DNA from: Sedimenticola thiotaurini
Lineage (GTDB): Bacteria > Pseudomonadota > Gammaproteobacteria > Chromatiales > Chromatiaceae
Assembly: GCA_011051715.1 (NCBI GenBank)
Contig: DRKP01000112.1
Location: forward strand, 1-61,148
DNA length: 61,148 bases
Direction: 5' to 3'
The notes below the pieces were generated by a model. The model had not been told where the DNA came from. It searched no databases and worked only from the letters and a program-made list of their open reading frames with translations. The stretch's first letter is position 1; every line of letters begins with the position of its first letter. Position numbers and translations under genes: made by a program. Below, one piece after another: positions 1 through 8,004 of the stretch.

Positions 1-41
1 GGAGGCGCGGGGGAAAGGGTGCCCGATTCCACCATGAAAAC

Positions 42-125
42 CTCTGTGCCCTCTGTGATCTCTGTGGTTGACCATCGCGACGGACGATCACCCCGCAGCG
101 GGAATGCAGCCGGGTTCCAGCGGAT
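42..125. repeat. Dispersed CTCTGTG-type repeat, copy 1 (half element)
   Basis: Three CTCTGTG-like heptamers run into TGGTTGACC and about 50 bp of shared sequence containing CGGACGATCACCCC and CAGCGG. A second copy lies 171 bp downstream. Only one arm of the inverted repeat seen in full-length copies near 19.5 kb is present. The 1-300 stretch holds no gene I can support. Confidence 0.7.
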
Positions 126-212
126 TCGATGATCCGTGTCCCGGCCTGCATCAGGATGAGGGGTCATACCTGGGTTCCCGGGGATCCCTCGGGTCGTTCG
201 ACGAAAGGAAAT

Positions 213-296
213 CTCTGTGCCCTCTGTGATCTCTGTGGTTGACCACCGCGGCGGACGATCACCCCACAGCGGTAATGCAGTCAGATTGCAGCGGAC
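213..296. repeat. Dispersed CTCTGTG-type repeat, copy 2 (half element)
   Basis: Near-identical direct copy of the element 171 bp upstream, diverging at scattered single positions. The copies sit just upstream of the metZ promoter and probably mark the end of the preceding (unseen) transcription unit. Confidence 0.7.
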
Positions 297-309
297 ATCG
301 GGTCCGATC

Positions 310-337
310 TTGCCATTCCGCCGGCAGCGGTTAGAAT
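310..337 (+). promoter_or_regulatory. Sigma-70 promoter for the metZ leader
   Basis: TTGCCA (310-315), a 16-bp spacer and TAGAAT (332-337) match the housekeeping consensus at 5/6 positions in each box. Predicted transcription starts near 344, a few bases before the riboswitch aptamer, which supports the assignment. A second weaker candidate is TTGTCC-N16-TATAAA (359-364 / 381-386), but that lies inside the aptamer. Confidence 0.6.
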
Positions 338-347
338 GATCCCGCAC

Positions 348-402
348 GAGGCGCCGATTTGTCCCAGATTGCGGGCGCCCTATAAATCCAGCTAAAGCGG
401 AG
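348..402 (+). promoter_or_regulatory. SAM-II riboswitch aptamer upstream of metZ
   Basis: P1 is GGCGCC (350-355) paired with GGCGCC (374-379). The loop carries the SAM-II signatures GATTT (356-360) and ATTGC (368-372). The 3' part carries ATAAAT (382-387) and AGCTAAAG (390-397). TCC (362-364) can pair with GGA (399-401) to make the H-type pseudoknot of this class. These conserved blocks match, in order and spacing, the metX SAM-II aptamer I remember from structural work. The adjacent gene encodes a methionine-synthesis enzyme, as expected for a SAM sensor. SAM-II is known mainly from Alphaproteobacteria. Confidence 0.85.
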
Positions 403-436
403 AATCCTGCTTTGGCTCCCGCCGGGCGGGTTTTTT
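397..436 (+). terminator. Intrinsic terminator with candidate antiterminator (riboswitch expression platform)
   Basis: The terminator stem CCCGC (418-422) / GCGGG (426-430) is followed by six T residues (431-436). GCGGAG (397-402) can instead pair with CTCCCGC (416-422) with one bulge. That pairing would use both the aptamer's pseudoknot strand and the terminator's 5' arm. Inferred logic: SAM binding holds 399-401 in the aptamer, the terminator forms and metZ is off; without SAM the alternative stem allows read-through. A second helix, GCTAAAGC (391-398) with GCTTTGGC (409-416), also competes with the aptamer. Confidence 0.75.
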
Positions 437-506
437 ATTGCCGCCGGTTCACAAAGGCGGGGACCGGAGTCGCTCTCCCGGGATCCACTTCACCCGGTAA
501 CCGACT

Positions 507-1694
507 ATGACGACGACAGACGACGAGTGGGGACTGGCCACCCGCGCGGTGCGCACGGGCCACCACCGCAGCGCCGAGGGGGAGCACTCGGAACCCATCT
601 ACACCACCTCCAGCTTCGTGTTCGGCTCGGCGGCGGAGGCAGCGGCCCGGTTTGCCGGCGACGAGGCCGGAAACATCTACTCCCGCTTCACCAACCCGAC
701 GGTACGAATCTTCGAACAGCGGCTGGCGGCCCTGGAGGGAGGGGAGGCGTGCGTCGCAACCGCCTCCGGCATGGCCGCCATCCTCGCTCTCTGCATGGGC
801 CTGATGCAGGCCGGCGATCACCTGGTGTCGTCGCGCAGCGTGTTCGGCACCACCAGCGTGCTGTTCACCAAGTACCTGCCGCGCATGGGCATGGCCGCCG
901 ACTTCGTGCCGCTGACCGACCTGGCGGCCTGGGAGCGGGCGATACGCCCGGAGACCCGGCTGCTGTTCCTGGAGACCCCCTCCAATCCGCTGACCGAGGT
1001 GGCGGACATCCGGGCCCTGGCCGAGCTGGCCCACGACCACGGCTGCCTGCTGGCGGTGGACAACTGTTTCTGTACCCCGGCCCTGCAGCGGCCGCTGGAA
1101 CTGGGGGCGGACCTGGTGGTCCATTCGGCCACCAAGTTCCTGGACGGACAGGGACGCTGTGTCGGCGGCGCGGTGGTGGGGGATGCCCAGCGGGTGGGGG
1201 AGGAGGTGTTCGGGGTTCTGCGCACCGCCGGGCCCAGCATGAGCCCGTTCAACGCCTGGGTCTTCCTCAAGGGGCTGGAGACCCTGGCCCTGCGCATGCG
1301 TGCCCACTCCGACAACGCCCTGGCCCTGGCCCGCTGGCTGCAGCGGCAGCCGGCGGTGGAGCAGGTGTTCCATCCCGGCCTGGAGGAGCACCCGCAATAC
1401 CGGCTGGCGCAACGGCAGCAGTCCGCCGGTGGCGGTATCCTGTCGTTCCGGGTGAAGGGCGGCCAGCCCGCCGCCTGGCGCCTGATCGACGCCACCCGCC
1501 TGCTCTCCATCACCGCCAACCTGGGGGATACCAAGAGCACCATCACCCATCCGGCCACCACCACCCATGGTCGCCTGTCGGAGGAGGAGAAGGCGGCCTC
1601 CGGCATCGCCCCCGGCCTGATCCGCATCGCCGTCGGGCTGGAGGAGGTGAAGGACATCCAGGCCGATCTGGCCCCCACGCTTGCGCGGTTGTGA
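507..1694 (+). CDS. metZ: O-succinylhomoserine sulfhydrylase
   Basis: PLP enzyme of the Cys/Met-metabolism (MetB/MetC/MetZ) family, expected to make homocysteine directly from O-succinylhomoserine and sulfide in the cytoplasm. At 395 residues it is full length. The YSRFTNPT phosphate-binding segment lies at 58-65 and the PLP Schiff-base lysine is K210 in HSATKFLDGQG. It sits behind a promoter, SAM-II aptamer and terminator, so expression is probably shut down when SAM is plentiful. The next gene starts 7 bases after its stop and is probably co-transcribed. Cystathionine gamma-synthase is the main alternative, but the overall motif set and length fit MetZ best. Confidence 0.93.
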   Translation: MTTTDDEWGLATRAVRTGHHRSAEGEHSEPIYTTSSFVFGSAAEAAARFAGDEAGNIYSRFTNPTVRIFEQRLAALEGGEACVATASGMAAILALCMGLMQAGDHLVSSRSVFGTTSVLFTKYLPRMGMAADFVPLTDLAAWERAIRPETRLLFLETPSNPLTEVADIRALAELAHDHGCLLAVDNCFCTPALQRPLELGADLVVHSATKFLDGQGRCVGGAVVGDAQRVGEEVFGVLRTAGPSMSPFNAWVFLKGLETLALRMRAHSDNALALARWLQRQPAVEQVFHPGLEEHPQYRLAQRQQSAGGGILSFRVKGGQPAAWRLIDATRLLSITANLGDTKSTITHPATTTHGRLSEEEKAASGIAPGLIRIAVGLEEVKDIQADLAPTLARL

Positions 1695-1701
1695 CGTCGC
1701 C

Positions 1702-2310
1702 GTGAGCGACCTGGTCGAACAACAGCGGGAGCGCTGGGACAGGCGCCACGGCGAGGCCCCGGACCTGGGGCAGGTGGCCCGGGTACTGGCGGAGAACGAC
1801 CACCTGGTCACCCCCGGCGGCGACGCCCTGGATCTGGCCTGCGGCCGCGGCGCCAGTGCCCTGCACCTGGCGCGGCTGGGACTGCGGGTGAGCGCCTGGG
1901 ACCTCTCGCCGGTGGCCATCGAACGGCTCTCGCGGGCGGCGGAGGCCGAGGGGCTGAGGATCGATGCCCGGGTGCGCGACGTGGTGGAACGGCCCCCGCC
2001 AGCCCTGGGTTTCGATCTGATCCTGGTGAGCTATTTCCTGGAGCGGGCGCTGGTGCCCCACATCCTGGCGGCGCTGCGCCCCGGCGGTCTGCTGTTCTAC
2101 CAGACCTTCACCCGCACCGCGGTCAGTGACCTGGGGCCGTCCAATCCGGAGTGGCGGCTGGCGGACAACGAACTGCTGCAGCTGTTCCAACCGCTGCGGC
2201 TGCGGGTCTACCGGGAGGAGGGGCGCCTTGGCGACCTGCAGCGGGGATGCCGTGATATCGCTATGCTGGTGGGGGAGAAAGCCGGTACACCTTCTCTTCC
2301 AGTGCGGTAA
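1702..2310 (+). CDS. Class I SAM-dependent methyltransferase
   Basis: A 202-residue protein if started at the GTG just after metZ; an in-frame TTG 21 bp upstream is the alternative. The SAM-binding motif I is DLACGRGAS (about 44-52), followed by a motif ending in SAWDLSPVAIE, typical of small TehB/UbiE-like enzymes. The substrate cannot be read from the sequence. It lies 7 bases after metZ and is likely co-expressed with it, a plausible SAM-consuming partner. Its 3' end overlaps the oppositely oriented thiopurine methyltransferase by about 50 bp. Confidence 0.85.
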   Translation: MSDLVEQQRERWDRRHGEAPDLGQVARVLAENDHLVTPGGDALDLACGRGASALHLARLGLRVSAWDLSPVAIERLSRAAEAEGLRIDARVRDVVERPPPALGFDLILVSYFLERALVPHILAALRPGGLLFYQTFTRTAVSDLGPSNPEWRLADNELLQLFQPLRLRVYREEGRLGDLQRGCRDIAMLVGEKAGTPSLPVR

Positions 2311-2926
2311 GACCCTTGTCCCGGAAGCGCGGGTTCTCGTCCAGGATCTCCTGCCGGTACAGCGGCTCGATCAGGAAGCGGTCGCCGAACAGCTGCCGTA
2401 CCTCCGCCTCCCCGACGCTGAAGGGCGGACCCTGCATCTGCTGCTGGGGATACTCCATGGTGACCAGCAGGAGGCAGGCGTCGGGCGGCAGGATGGCACC
2501 CAGGTGACGTGCATAGTCGGGTCGCATGGGCGGCGGCAGGGCAACCAGGGAGGCCCGGTCGTAGACCCCGCAGACCCCCTCCAGCCGGTCCGCCGTGAGC
2601 CGGAAGAAGTCGCCGCAGAGGATGGTGATGCCGTCCATCTCGAACCGCTCGAACGGGCCGGCGGGGGTATGGGTGACCGGCTCGAGCCGGTTCTCGTCGA
2701 AGAAGGCGCGGGTGGCGATCGGGCTGAGTTCGACCCCCAGCACCCGGTGGCCCCGGGAGCGCAGCCAGAGCAGGTCCCGGCTCTTGCCGCACAGGGGCAC
2801 GAAGACGGGGCAGCCGGCCGCAAGATCGAGCCGGTCCCAGAACGCCTGCAGGTGGGTGTTGATCTCGCGCTGGTGGAAACCGATCTGGTTCCGTTGCCAG
2901 CGCTGGTGCCAGAAGTCAGCCTTCAA
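2261..2926 (-). CDS. tpm: Thiopurine S-methyltransferase family protein
   Basis: The start of family homology, KADFWHQRW, and the SAM-site motif VPLCGKSRDL are diagnostic of bacterial Tpm. These enzymes methylate thiol, selenium or tellurium compounds. The TTG start (221 residues) is chosen because family members begin exactly here. Another TTG at 3019 overlaps the stop of the upstream hydrolase and would add 31 unmatched residues. No ATG is available near the homology start. The gene converges on, and overlaps, the methyltransferase that follows metZ. Confidence 0.88.
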   Translation of the reverse strand: MKADFWHQRWQRNQIGFHQREINTHLQAFWDRLDLAAGCPVFVPLCGKSRDLLWLRSRGHRVLGVELSPIATRAFFDENRLEPVTHTPAGPFERFEMDGITILCGDFFRLTADRLEGVCGVYDRASLVALPPPMRPDYARHLGAILPPDACLLLVTMEYPQQQMQGPPFSVGEAEVRQLFGDRFLIEPLYRQEILDENPRFRDKGLTALEEKVYRLSPPPA

Positions 2927-3015
2927 CCGTGGTGCCCCGGGTGGTCCTCGTGCGATGTGCCCCGCCGCATCGGCATGGCGTGGGAGACCCACTATGGCAA
3001 AGCCCGAAGGCGGGT

Positions 3016-4083
3016 TCAATCGAATTCGAACACGTTGCGCGCCGCCTTGTAGACCAGCCGCCGTTCCGCGTCGACGCCGCGGAAGGCCTCGCGGAAGAAG
3101 GTGCGGATGCGCGGGTTCTTCTCCACCGCATCGCCCTCGAAATAGGCGTGGGAGGTACCCACCCCCCTGGCGCCGGTGAAGTTGACGTAGATCGCCCGCC
3201 GCGAGTCCAGGTCGTTGAGGCAGTGGCCCAGCCGCGCCAGCTGCTGGTCACCCGCCTTGGCCCGGGACACCGCCAGGGCGTAGTCGTGCTCGTTGATGGT
3301 GATGATCACCCGGCGGCGGGCGCGGATCCGGTCCACCCATTCGCGGTGGCCCGGGTTGTTGACGTCCGCCGCGGCCATCACCACGTTGTCGAACAGCAGT
3401 CCGGTGCCCTCCGAGGCGGTCGATTTCATCACCTGCTTGAACAGGTAGTTGCCCATGCTGTGTGCCAGCATGTTGATGGTCACCGGGCACTGCTTCTGCA
3501 GCAGGGCGGTGTAGAGGGCATTGCGCTTCTCGCCATCGTCCGGATGCCTCTGCTGCGCCTGCTGCCACAGCTCCTCCCGCGACAGGGTGGTGATCCGCGT
3601 CAGGTGGTCGCGCATGATCCCCAGGGTGCGGTCCAGCGCCCCCTTGGAGGTGTAGGCGTCGCGCTTGTCGCTGCGGTAACTGGTCACGCCCTTGATGCCG
3701 CCGCCGTTGGCCGGCCAGGAGAAGGGCACCACGATCACCCGGAACCGGCGCTGCAGTTCGGCGGCGCGGTTGAGCACGCTCTCCACGTCGTTGTTGAAGC
3801 CGTGGACGAAGAAGAGGATGTGCCGCTTCTGCCTCCGTGCCTGCTCGATGGTCTCGATCGCCGCCTTGTGGCTGACGTAGAAGGTCTCGTTCTGGGGCAG
3901 GCCGAGTTGTTTCTTCTCCTCCCGGGTCAGTACGTCCGGCAGCAGCTCCAGCCTCCAGCGCCGGCCACGCCGGCTGGCGCGCAGGATGCGCAGTTCGTTG
4001 GGACCCTTGCGGTTGGGCCGTTCGCCCAGCAGGTCGACGGTGTCCGTGGTGCCGGTGATCTCCCGGTTGGTGATCAGATACAT
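3016..4083 (-). CDS. DUF900-type alpha/beta hydrolase
   Basis: A 355-residue protein with the hydrolase oxyanion motif FVHGFNN (92-98) and nucleophile elbow AHSMGN (207-212, Ser209), the pattern of DUF900/lipase-like alpha/beta hydrolases. The substrate is unknown. No signal peptide is apparent, so it is probably cytoplasmic. The start is set at the ATG preceded by GGGAGAG; the reading frame continues upstream without a better site. It probably shares a transcript with tpm and is divergent from the DUF364 gene, with about 70 bp between their starts. Confidence 0.82.
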   Translation of the reverse strand: MYLITNREITGTTDTVDLLGERPNRKGPNELRILRASRRGRRWRLELLPDVLTREEKKQLGLPQNETFYVSHKAAIETIEQARRQKRHILFFVHGFNNDVESVLNRAAELQRRFRVIVVPFSWPANGGGIKGVTSYRSDKRDAYTSKGALDRTLGIMRDHLTRITTLSREELWQQAQQRHPDDGEKRNALYTALLQKQCPVTINMLAHSMGNYLFKQVMKSTASEGTGLLFDNVVMAAADVNNPGHREWVDRIRARRRVIITINEHDYALAVSRAKAGDQQLARLGHCLNDLDSRRAIYVNFTGARGVGTSHAYFEGDAVEKNPRIRTFFREAFRGVDAERRLVYKAARNVFEFD

Positions 4084-4156
4084 GGGCTCTCCCTGTCGTT
4101 GTCTGTCCGTTCGGGAGTATAGTTCACAGCCTCCGTCCCTACCTGTGAACCCGGCC

Positions 4157-4972
4157 ATGAATACCCTGCAAGCCTGCCGTGACCTGCTGCAACGCCTCGA
4201 CCGCACCCTGACCCTTCCCGCCGTGGCGGAGATCCTGCTGCCACCACGGGAACCGGTGCCGGGGGAGAGCGACGACTTCGGTTTCGTGGTGCTGGAGGAT
4301 GGCAGCGTGGGTCCGTTCTACGTCAGCCTGCCCGGGGTCTGGCGGGGTGTGAGCCGGCACCGGGAGGCGGGGATGGAGAGCGCGCGGCTGGCACGGCGGA
4401 TGGGTGCACCGGAGCTGGCGGACAGCGCCCTGGCCCTGGGTGCCTGGAACGCCATCGGCCAGCATCTGATGACCCGGGCCGGCTTCGATCCGCTGCAGGC
4501 AGGGGCGACCAAGGCGACGCTGCCGGAAGGGGCGCGTATCGGCCTGGTGGGATACTTCCGGCCGCTGGTGGAGCGGCTGCTGGCCAGGGGCCATCCGGTC
4601 ACCGTGATCGAGCGCCAGCCCCAGCGGGTGCCGGCGGATGCCGGCGTCGATCTGGATACCTCGCCCGCCGCCCTGGCTACATGCGACCGGGTCTTCTGTA
4701 CCGCCTCGGTGCTGATCAACGACACGGTGGACGAGATCCTGGAGAGCTGCGCTGGCCGGGTGCCGGTGGAGCTGATCGGTCCCAGCGCCAGCGGTCTGCC
4801 CGATCTCCTGTTTGCGCGCGGGGTGGTGGCGGTGGGTGGACTGCGCATCACCGACGTGGAGCGGCTGCGGCAACTGCAGGAGGCCGGGGAGTCCTGGGGC
4901 GCCGCCGGCTCCAAGTACCAGCTCGACCCCTCCTGCTGGCCCGGCGTGGAGGCACTGCTGCAGCGGCTCTGA
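4157..4972 (+). CDS. DUF364-family protein with Rossmann-like putative metal-chelation domain
   Basis: A 271-residue protein. The C-terminal half (IGLVGYFRPLVERL, VTVIERQP, then IGPSASGLPDLLF) matches the Rossmann-like DUF364 fold, and the N-terminal part resembles the companion DUF4213 domain. In some organisms such proteins lie by metal-related genes, but their biochemical role is not established. The ATG lies just downstream of the divergent hydrolase promoter region. The stop is three bases from the end of the convergent orphan gene. Confidence 0.78.
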   Translation: MNTLQACRDLLQRLDRTLTLPAVAEILLPPREPVPGESDDFGFVVLEDGSVGPFYVSLPGVWRGVSRHREAGMESARLARRMGAPELADSALALGAWNAIGQHLMTRAGFDPLQAGATKATLPEGARIGLVGYFRPLVERLLARGHPVTVIERQPQRVPADAGVDLDTSPAALATCDRVFCTASVLINDTVDEILESCAGRVPVELIGPSASGLPDLLFARGVVAVGGLRITDVERLRQLQEAGESWGAAGSKYQLDPSCWPGVEALLQRL

Positions 4973-4975
4973 GGC

Positions 4976-5332
4976 CTATTCCGAGATGCTGACCTGGATC
5001 CCCTCCAGCCGCAGTGCCACCAGCACCGCGTTGGCCTGCCGCGGCGGCAGCTTGATCCGCTTGCCGGCCTTGAAATAGTGCTTGTCGTCCAGGTAGAGCT
5101 GCTCCACCGCCGGGGGTGTGCCCGTCCCGGAGAGCACGCTGCGGATGATGGCCGGTACCGAGCGGTAGACCGAATCCACGAAGTAGAGAGCGTTGCGGCG
5201 GGGGAAGTAGTGCACCCGGTCCATGGCCAGGTTGTAGAAGATGCGCAGCTCGTCCGCAGTGGCCGACAGCTGCACCTCGCGGTGGCTGCGGCAGAGGGCC
5301 TTGGCACAGTTGGAATCGACGGGACCGATCAT
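4976..5332 (-). CDS. Hypothetical protein, 118 residues
   Basis: I do not recognise the family. It is a compact soluble protein with no signal peptide or membrane segment. It has several aromatic-rich stretches (IFYNLAMDRVHYFPRRNALYFVDSVYRSV) and a C-terminal hydrophobic ending. Codon use and GC resemble the neighbours. The ATG is the first in the frame, and the gene fills the space between the DUF364 gene and a repeat-rich spacer. It is likely real because it is the only long frame here and ends almost against its convergent neighbour. Confidence 0.6.
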   Translation of the reverse strand: MIGPVDSNCAKALCRSHREVQLSATADELRIFYNLAMDRVHYFPRRNALYFVDSVYRSVPAIIRSVLSGTGTPPAVEQLYLDDKHYFKAGKRIKLPPRQANAVLVALRLEGIQVSISE

Positions 5333-5411
5333 GGGTGCTGGTTGCCGGGGTTGCTCGCCCGGTCCATTCTACTCCAGTGGGGATGATCGGGATATGGCGG
5401 GTGCCTGCCCC

Positions 5412-5481
5412 GTAGCGGCGCCCCGCCGCGAACGGTCTGGGCCGTTGGCACCTTCCTTCGCGCCGGGGGCGGTGCTCCTAC
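5412..5481. repeat. REP-like palindromic element, copy 1
   Basis: Imperfect palindrome whose arms are CCGCCGCGAA and TTCGCGCCGGGGGCGG, with GGTCTGGGCC near the centre. Nearly the same 48-bp core recurs at the far end of the window (60974-61043). The 5333-5656 spacer holds this element, a short direct repeat (5482-5540) and the enoyl-CoA hydratase ribosome site, but no gene. Confidence 0.75.
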
Positions 5482-5540
5482 GGGTTGTCCTGATCGAACG
5501 GAAACGTCTCCTATGGGTTGTCCCGGCCGAACGGAAACAT
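5482..5540 (+). repeat. Short tandem direct repeat
   Basis: Two about 33-bp near-copies of a unit containing GGGTTGTCC and GAACGGAAAC sit directly beside the REP-like palindrome. Function unknown; probably part of the same repeat cluster. Confidence 0.5.
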
Positions 5541-5656
5541 TCCCCTGCGGGAGCGGCGTGACCGCCCCGCCCGGGGTCGCCCGGATCCGCGGGAGTGACT
5601 AGAATAGGGGCACTGCAGAGCATCGAAGCCGGATCCGGCCAAATCAGGAGGTCCCC

Positions 5657-6457
5657 ATGTCGCACCCCAGTCCAGCCGTGACCGAAGAACCCATCCTGCT
5701 GCAGCAGTACCGGGATGGTGTCACCACCCTGACCCTCAACCGCCCGCGCCAGTTCAACGCCCTGTCCGAAGAGATGCTGGCGGCGCTGCAGCAGGCGCTG
5801 GACCGGCTGGCGGACGACGGGGACACCCGGGTGATCGTGATCGCTGCCAACGGCAAGGCGTTCTGCGCCGGCCACGATCTGAAGCAGATGCGGGCCAATC
5901 CGGACCAGGACTACTACCGTGACCTGTTCGCCCGCTGCGGTCGGGTGATGACCAGCATCCTGCGTCAGCCCCAGCCTGTGATCGCCCGGGTACACGGCAT
6001 CGCCACCGCCGCCGGCTGTCAGCTGGTGGCGGCCTGCGACCTGGCGGTGGCCGCGGAGGAGGCGCGCTTCGCCGTCTCCGGGATCAACGTTGGGCTGTTC
6101 TGCAGCACCCCCAGTGTGGCACTGGCGCGCAACCTGGGCCGCAAGAAGGCGCTGGAGATGCTGCTCACCGGCGAGTTCATCAGCGCCGCCGAGGCGCAGC
6201 GGGAGGGACTGATCAATGCCGCGGTGCCGCTGGAGCAGCTGGACGGGGAGATCCGCCGCCTCACCGATCTCATCTGTGCCAAGTCCGGCGAGGCGATCCG
6301 CACCGGCAAGCGGATGTTCTACCGCCAGCTGGAGATGGGGGTGGAGGAGGCCTACGACTATGCCGGCGAGGTGATGGCCTGCAACATGATGCACGAAGAC
6401 GCCGGCGAGGGGATCGACGCCTTCATCGAGAAGCGCCGGCCGGTGTGGCGCAGCTGA
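5657..6457 (+). CDS. Enoyl-CoA hydratase/isomerase family protein (ECHDC3-like)
   Basis: A 266-residue crotonase-fold protein. The first oxyanion-hole segment is FCAGHDLKQM and the second is HGIATAAGCQLVAACD. The usual second catalytic Glu of hydratases is not obvious, as in ECHDC3-like members, so the reaction (hydratase, isomerase or other CoA chemistry) stays open. A strong AGGAGGT ribosome site lies 7-8 bases upstream of the ATG. It stands alone between two non-coding, repeat-bearing spacers. Confidence 0.87.
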   Translation: MSHPSPAVTEEPILLQQYRDGVTTLTLNRPRQFNALSEEMLAALQQALDRLADDGDTRVIVIAANGKAFCAGHDLKQMRANPDQDYYRDLFARCGRVMTSILRQPQPVIARVHGIATAAGCQLVAACDLAVAAEEARFAVSGINVGLFCSTPSVALARNLGRKKALEMLLTGEFISAAEAQREGLINAAVPLEQLDGEIRRLTDLICAKSGEAIRTGKRMFYRQLEMGVEEAYDYAGEVMACNMMHEDAGEGIDAFIEKRRPVWRS

Positions 6458-6651
6458 CGGGTCGCGGCGGCGGCGGTTCCTTGTGTTCTCTTTCCGGCCG
6501 TCGCCTGCCGCTGCGGCGGGCGGCGGGGAACCCTGTCCCCGGCTGCCCCGGCGGACGCTCCGCCGGATCGACGGGCTGGCCAGAGGCTGGTCGGCCAGGG
6601 GGCGGGATCGATCTCCTCCACCGGCCGGAATCCATGCCCTGCAACCGCCCG

Positions 6652-6676
6652 GATCCCGGCCTGCGCCGGGATGACC
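6652..6676. repeat. Small palindrome of the CCGG..CCGG dispersed type
   Basis: ATCCCGGC and GCCGGGAT arms around CTGC form a tight hairpin in the 265-bp gap after the enoyl-CoA hydratase. Related palindromes (CATTCCGGCGCAGGCCGGAATCC) occur near 19.65, 20.55 and 28.29 kb. It may terminate transcription from both sides, but there is no clear T-tract. Confidence 0.5.
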
Positions 6677-6722
6677 GACGATGCAGGCGTTTCCCGGGAT
6701 TCGGGTGCCGGCAACGGCATGC

Positions 6723-7820
6723 TCAGATATCGAAGCCCAGCCCGAAGATCAGCTTGTAGTCGTCCTGCTCCGGAATGACGCCGTCCGAGGTGGCCGTCGG
6801 GTACTGGATCCGGTCCCAGATCAGGGAGAGGTCGAGGTCCAGGTTCCTGGTCAGCTCCGTCTCCAGGGTGGCGATGGCGTGGTGGGAGTAGCCGCCGGTG
6901 TCCCTGTTGGTCAGCTGGACGCGATAGCCGGCGATGAAATCCACACTGCCGGTCACCTCGGTCTCGTAGTCGGTGGCGAGGATCAGGGCAAAGGAGGATT
7001 CACCGGCGTTTTCCCCGCGCTCGACCGAGTCGAAGCGGGTGTACTGGTAACCCGGGCCGGCAAACAGGTCCCAGCTGGTCCTGGAGGTGTCGATCATGTG
7101 GTAGCCGACACCGGCGCCGACGGTGATCCGGTCGGCGACGTTCTGGAACGGGTCCCGGAAGTACTCGCCGAAGAAGGGGCGCCAGAACCGTTCGTTGGAT
7201 GAAAAGACATCGTACTGGCCGCTCAGGCGGTGGCTGTTGGTGGTGTCGACGCCATCGGTACGGGTGAGGGAGCCGAGGTAGTCGATCAGCAGCCGGTTCC
7301 TGGCATTGAGGCGCTTGATGCTGGCCTGGAGGTTGAAGTCCTTCTGATCGTTGTTGCCGGAGCGCAGGTTGATCCCCAGTGAGATCTTCGCCTTCCACAG
7401 CCCCTTACCGTTGCCGCTGTAGGGGACGATGGCGACCGCCGCCGAGCGCTCCAGGGTGCGGTCCCCCTCCGGTGTCGTCACCACCAGCTCGCCGCCGTTC
7501 ATCCTGACCCGGCCATGGACCTCCCCTCCGTTGCCCAGGCTGATGTTCTGGGGCCGGCTGCTGAACAGCTGTCTGACGTCTTCCCAGTCCAGCTTGAGGA
7601 TGCCCAGCTTGTCGCTGTCGAACTCGAGTACGTCCTCGTACAGGGAGATGATCTCCCCTTTCAGCCATTCGTCCGAGGTTAGCTGGACCCAGTCGAATTT
7701 CTCCGTTGGGGGTGGGGGTGGTGACCAGGCGGCTGCGGGCCGTACCAGCGCAAGCAGCAGTATGGAGAGCAGGGCGATGAGAGTCGGCCGGCTGCCGCCG
7801 GTGGAAGGGTCGATGGTCAT
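6723..7820 (-). CDS. DUF481-family outer-membrane protein (YdiY-like)
   Basis: A 365-residue protein. It has a signal peptide (hydrophobic run at about 14-30, cleavage after RPAAA), then a short soluble part with WLKGEIISLYEDVLEFDSD typical of DUF481 proteins. A beta-rich barrel-like C-terminal part ends in the outer-membrane signature GLGFDI. YdiY-type proteins are salt-induced or unknown-function outer-membrane proteins. The ATG is chosen to keep the signal peptide; the open frame upstream has no support. Its yaeQ neighbour lies upstream on the same strand. Confidence 0.85.
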   Translation of the reverse strand: MTIDPSTGGSRPTLIALLSILLLALVRPAAAWSPPPPPTEKFDWVQLTSDEWLKGEIISLYEDVLEFDSDKLGILKLDWEDVRQLFSSRPQNISLGNGGEVHGRVRMNGGELVVTTPEGDRTLERSAAVAIVPYSGNGKGLWKAKISLGINLRSGNNDQKDFNLQASIKRLNARNRLLIDYLGSLTRTDGVDTTNSHRLSGQYDVFSSNERFWRPFFGEYFRDPFQNVADRITVGAGVGYHMIDTSRTSWDLFAGPGYQYTRFDSVERGENAGESSFALILATDYETEVTGSVDFIAGYRVQLTNRDTGGYSHHAIATLETELTRNLDLDLSLIWDRIQYPTATSDGVIPEQDDYKLIFGLGFDI

Positions 7821-8004
7821 CGATGGCTCCGTGGCCGGTGTGTGGGTGAACCGGAGGCAGGCGTCCGATCGTACGCCCGACGCAGCGGTTGCTCCGGCCG
7901 CATCGGCGTCACCGGAAGAGCGGCGGCGTCCGGTGATGATCCGGTGCTCCGGCAGTTGCGGTTTCCAGTATCCTGTGCGAGGCCCGGGGTCGGGGTGGCG
8001 GTGG

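Noticed and set aside
42-296. CRISPR-like reading of the CTCTGTG repeats at the start and near 19.5 kb
   Set aside because: Few copies, no regular spacers, internal heptamer structure and inverted arms; no cas genes.
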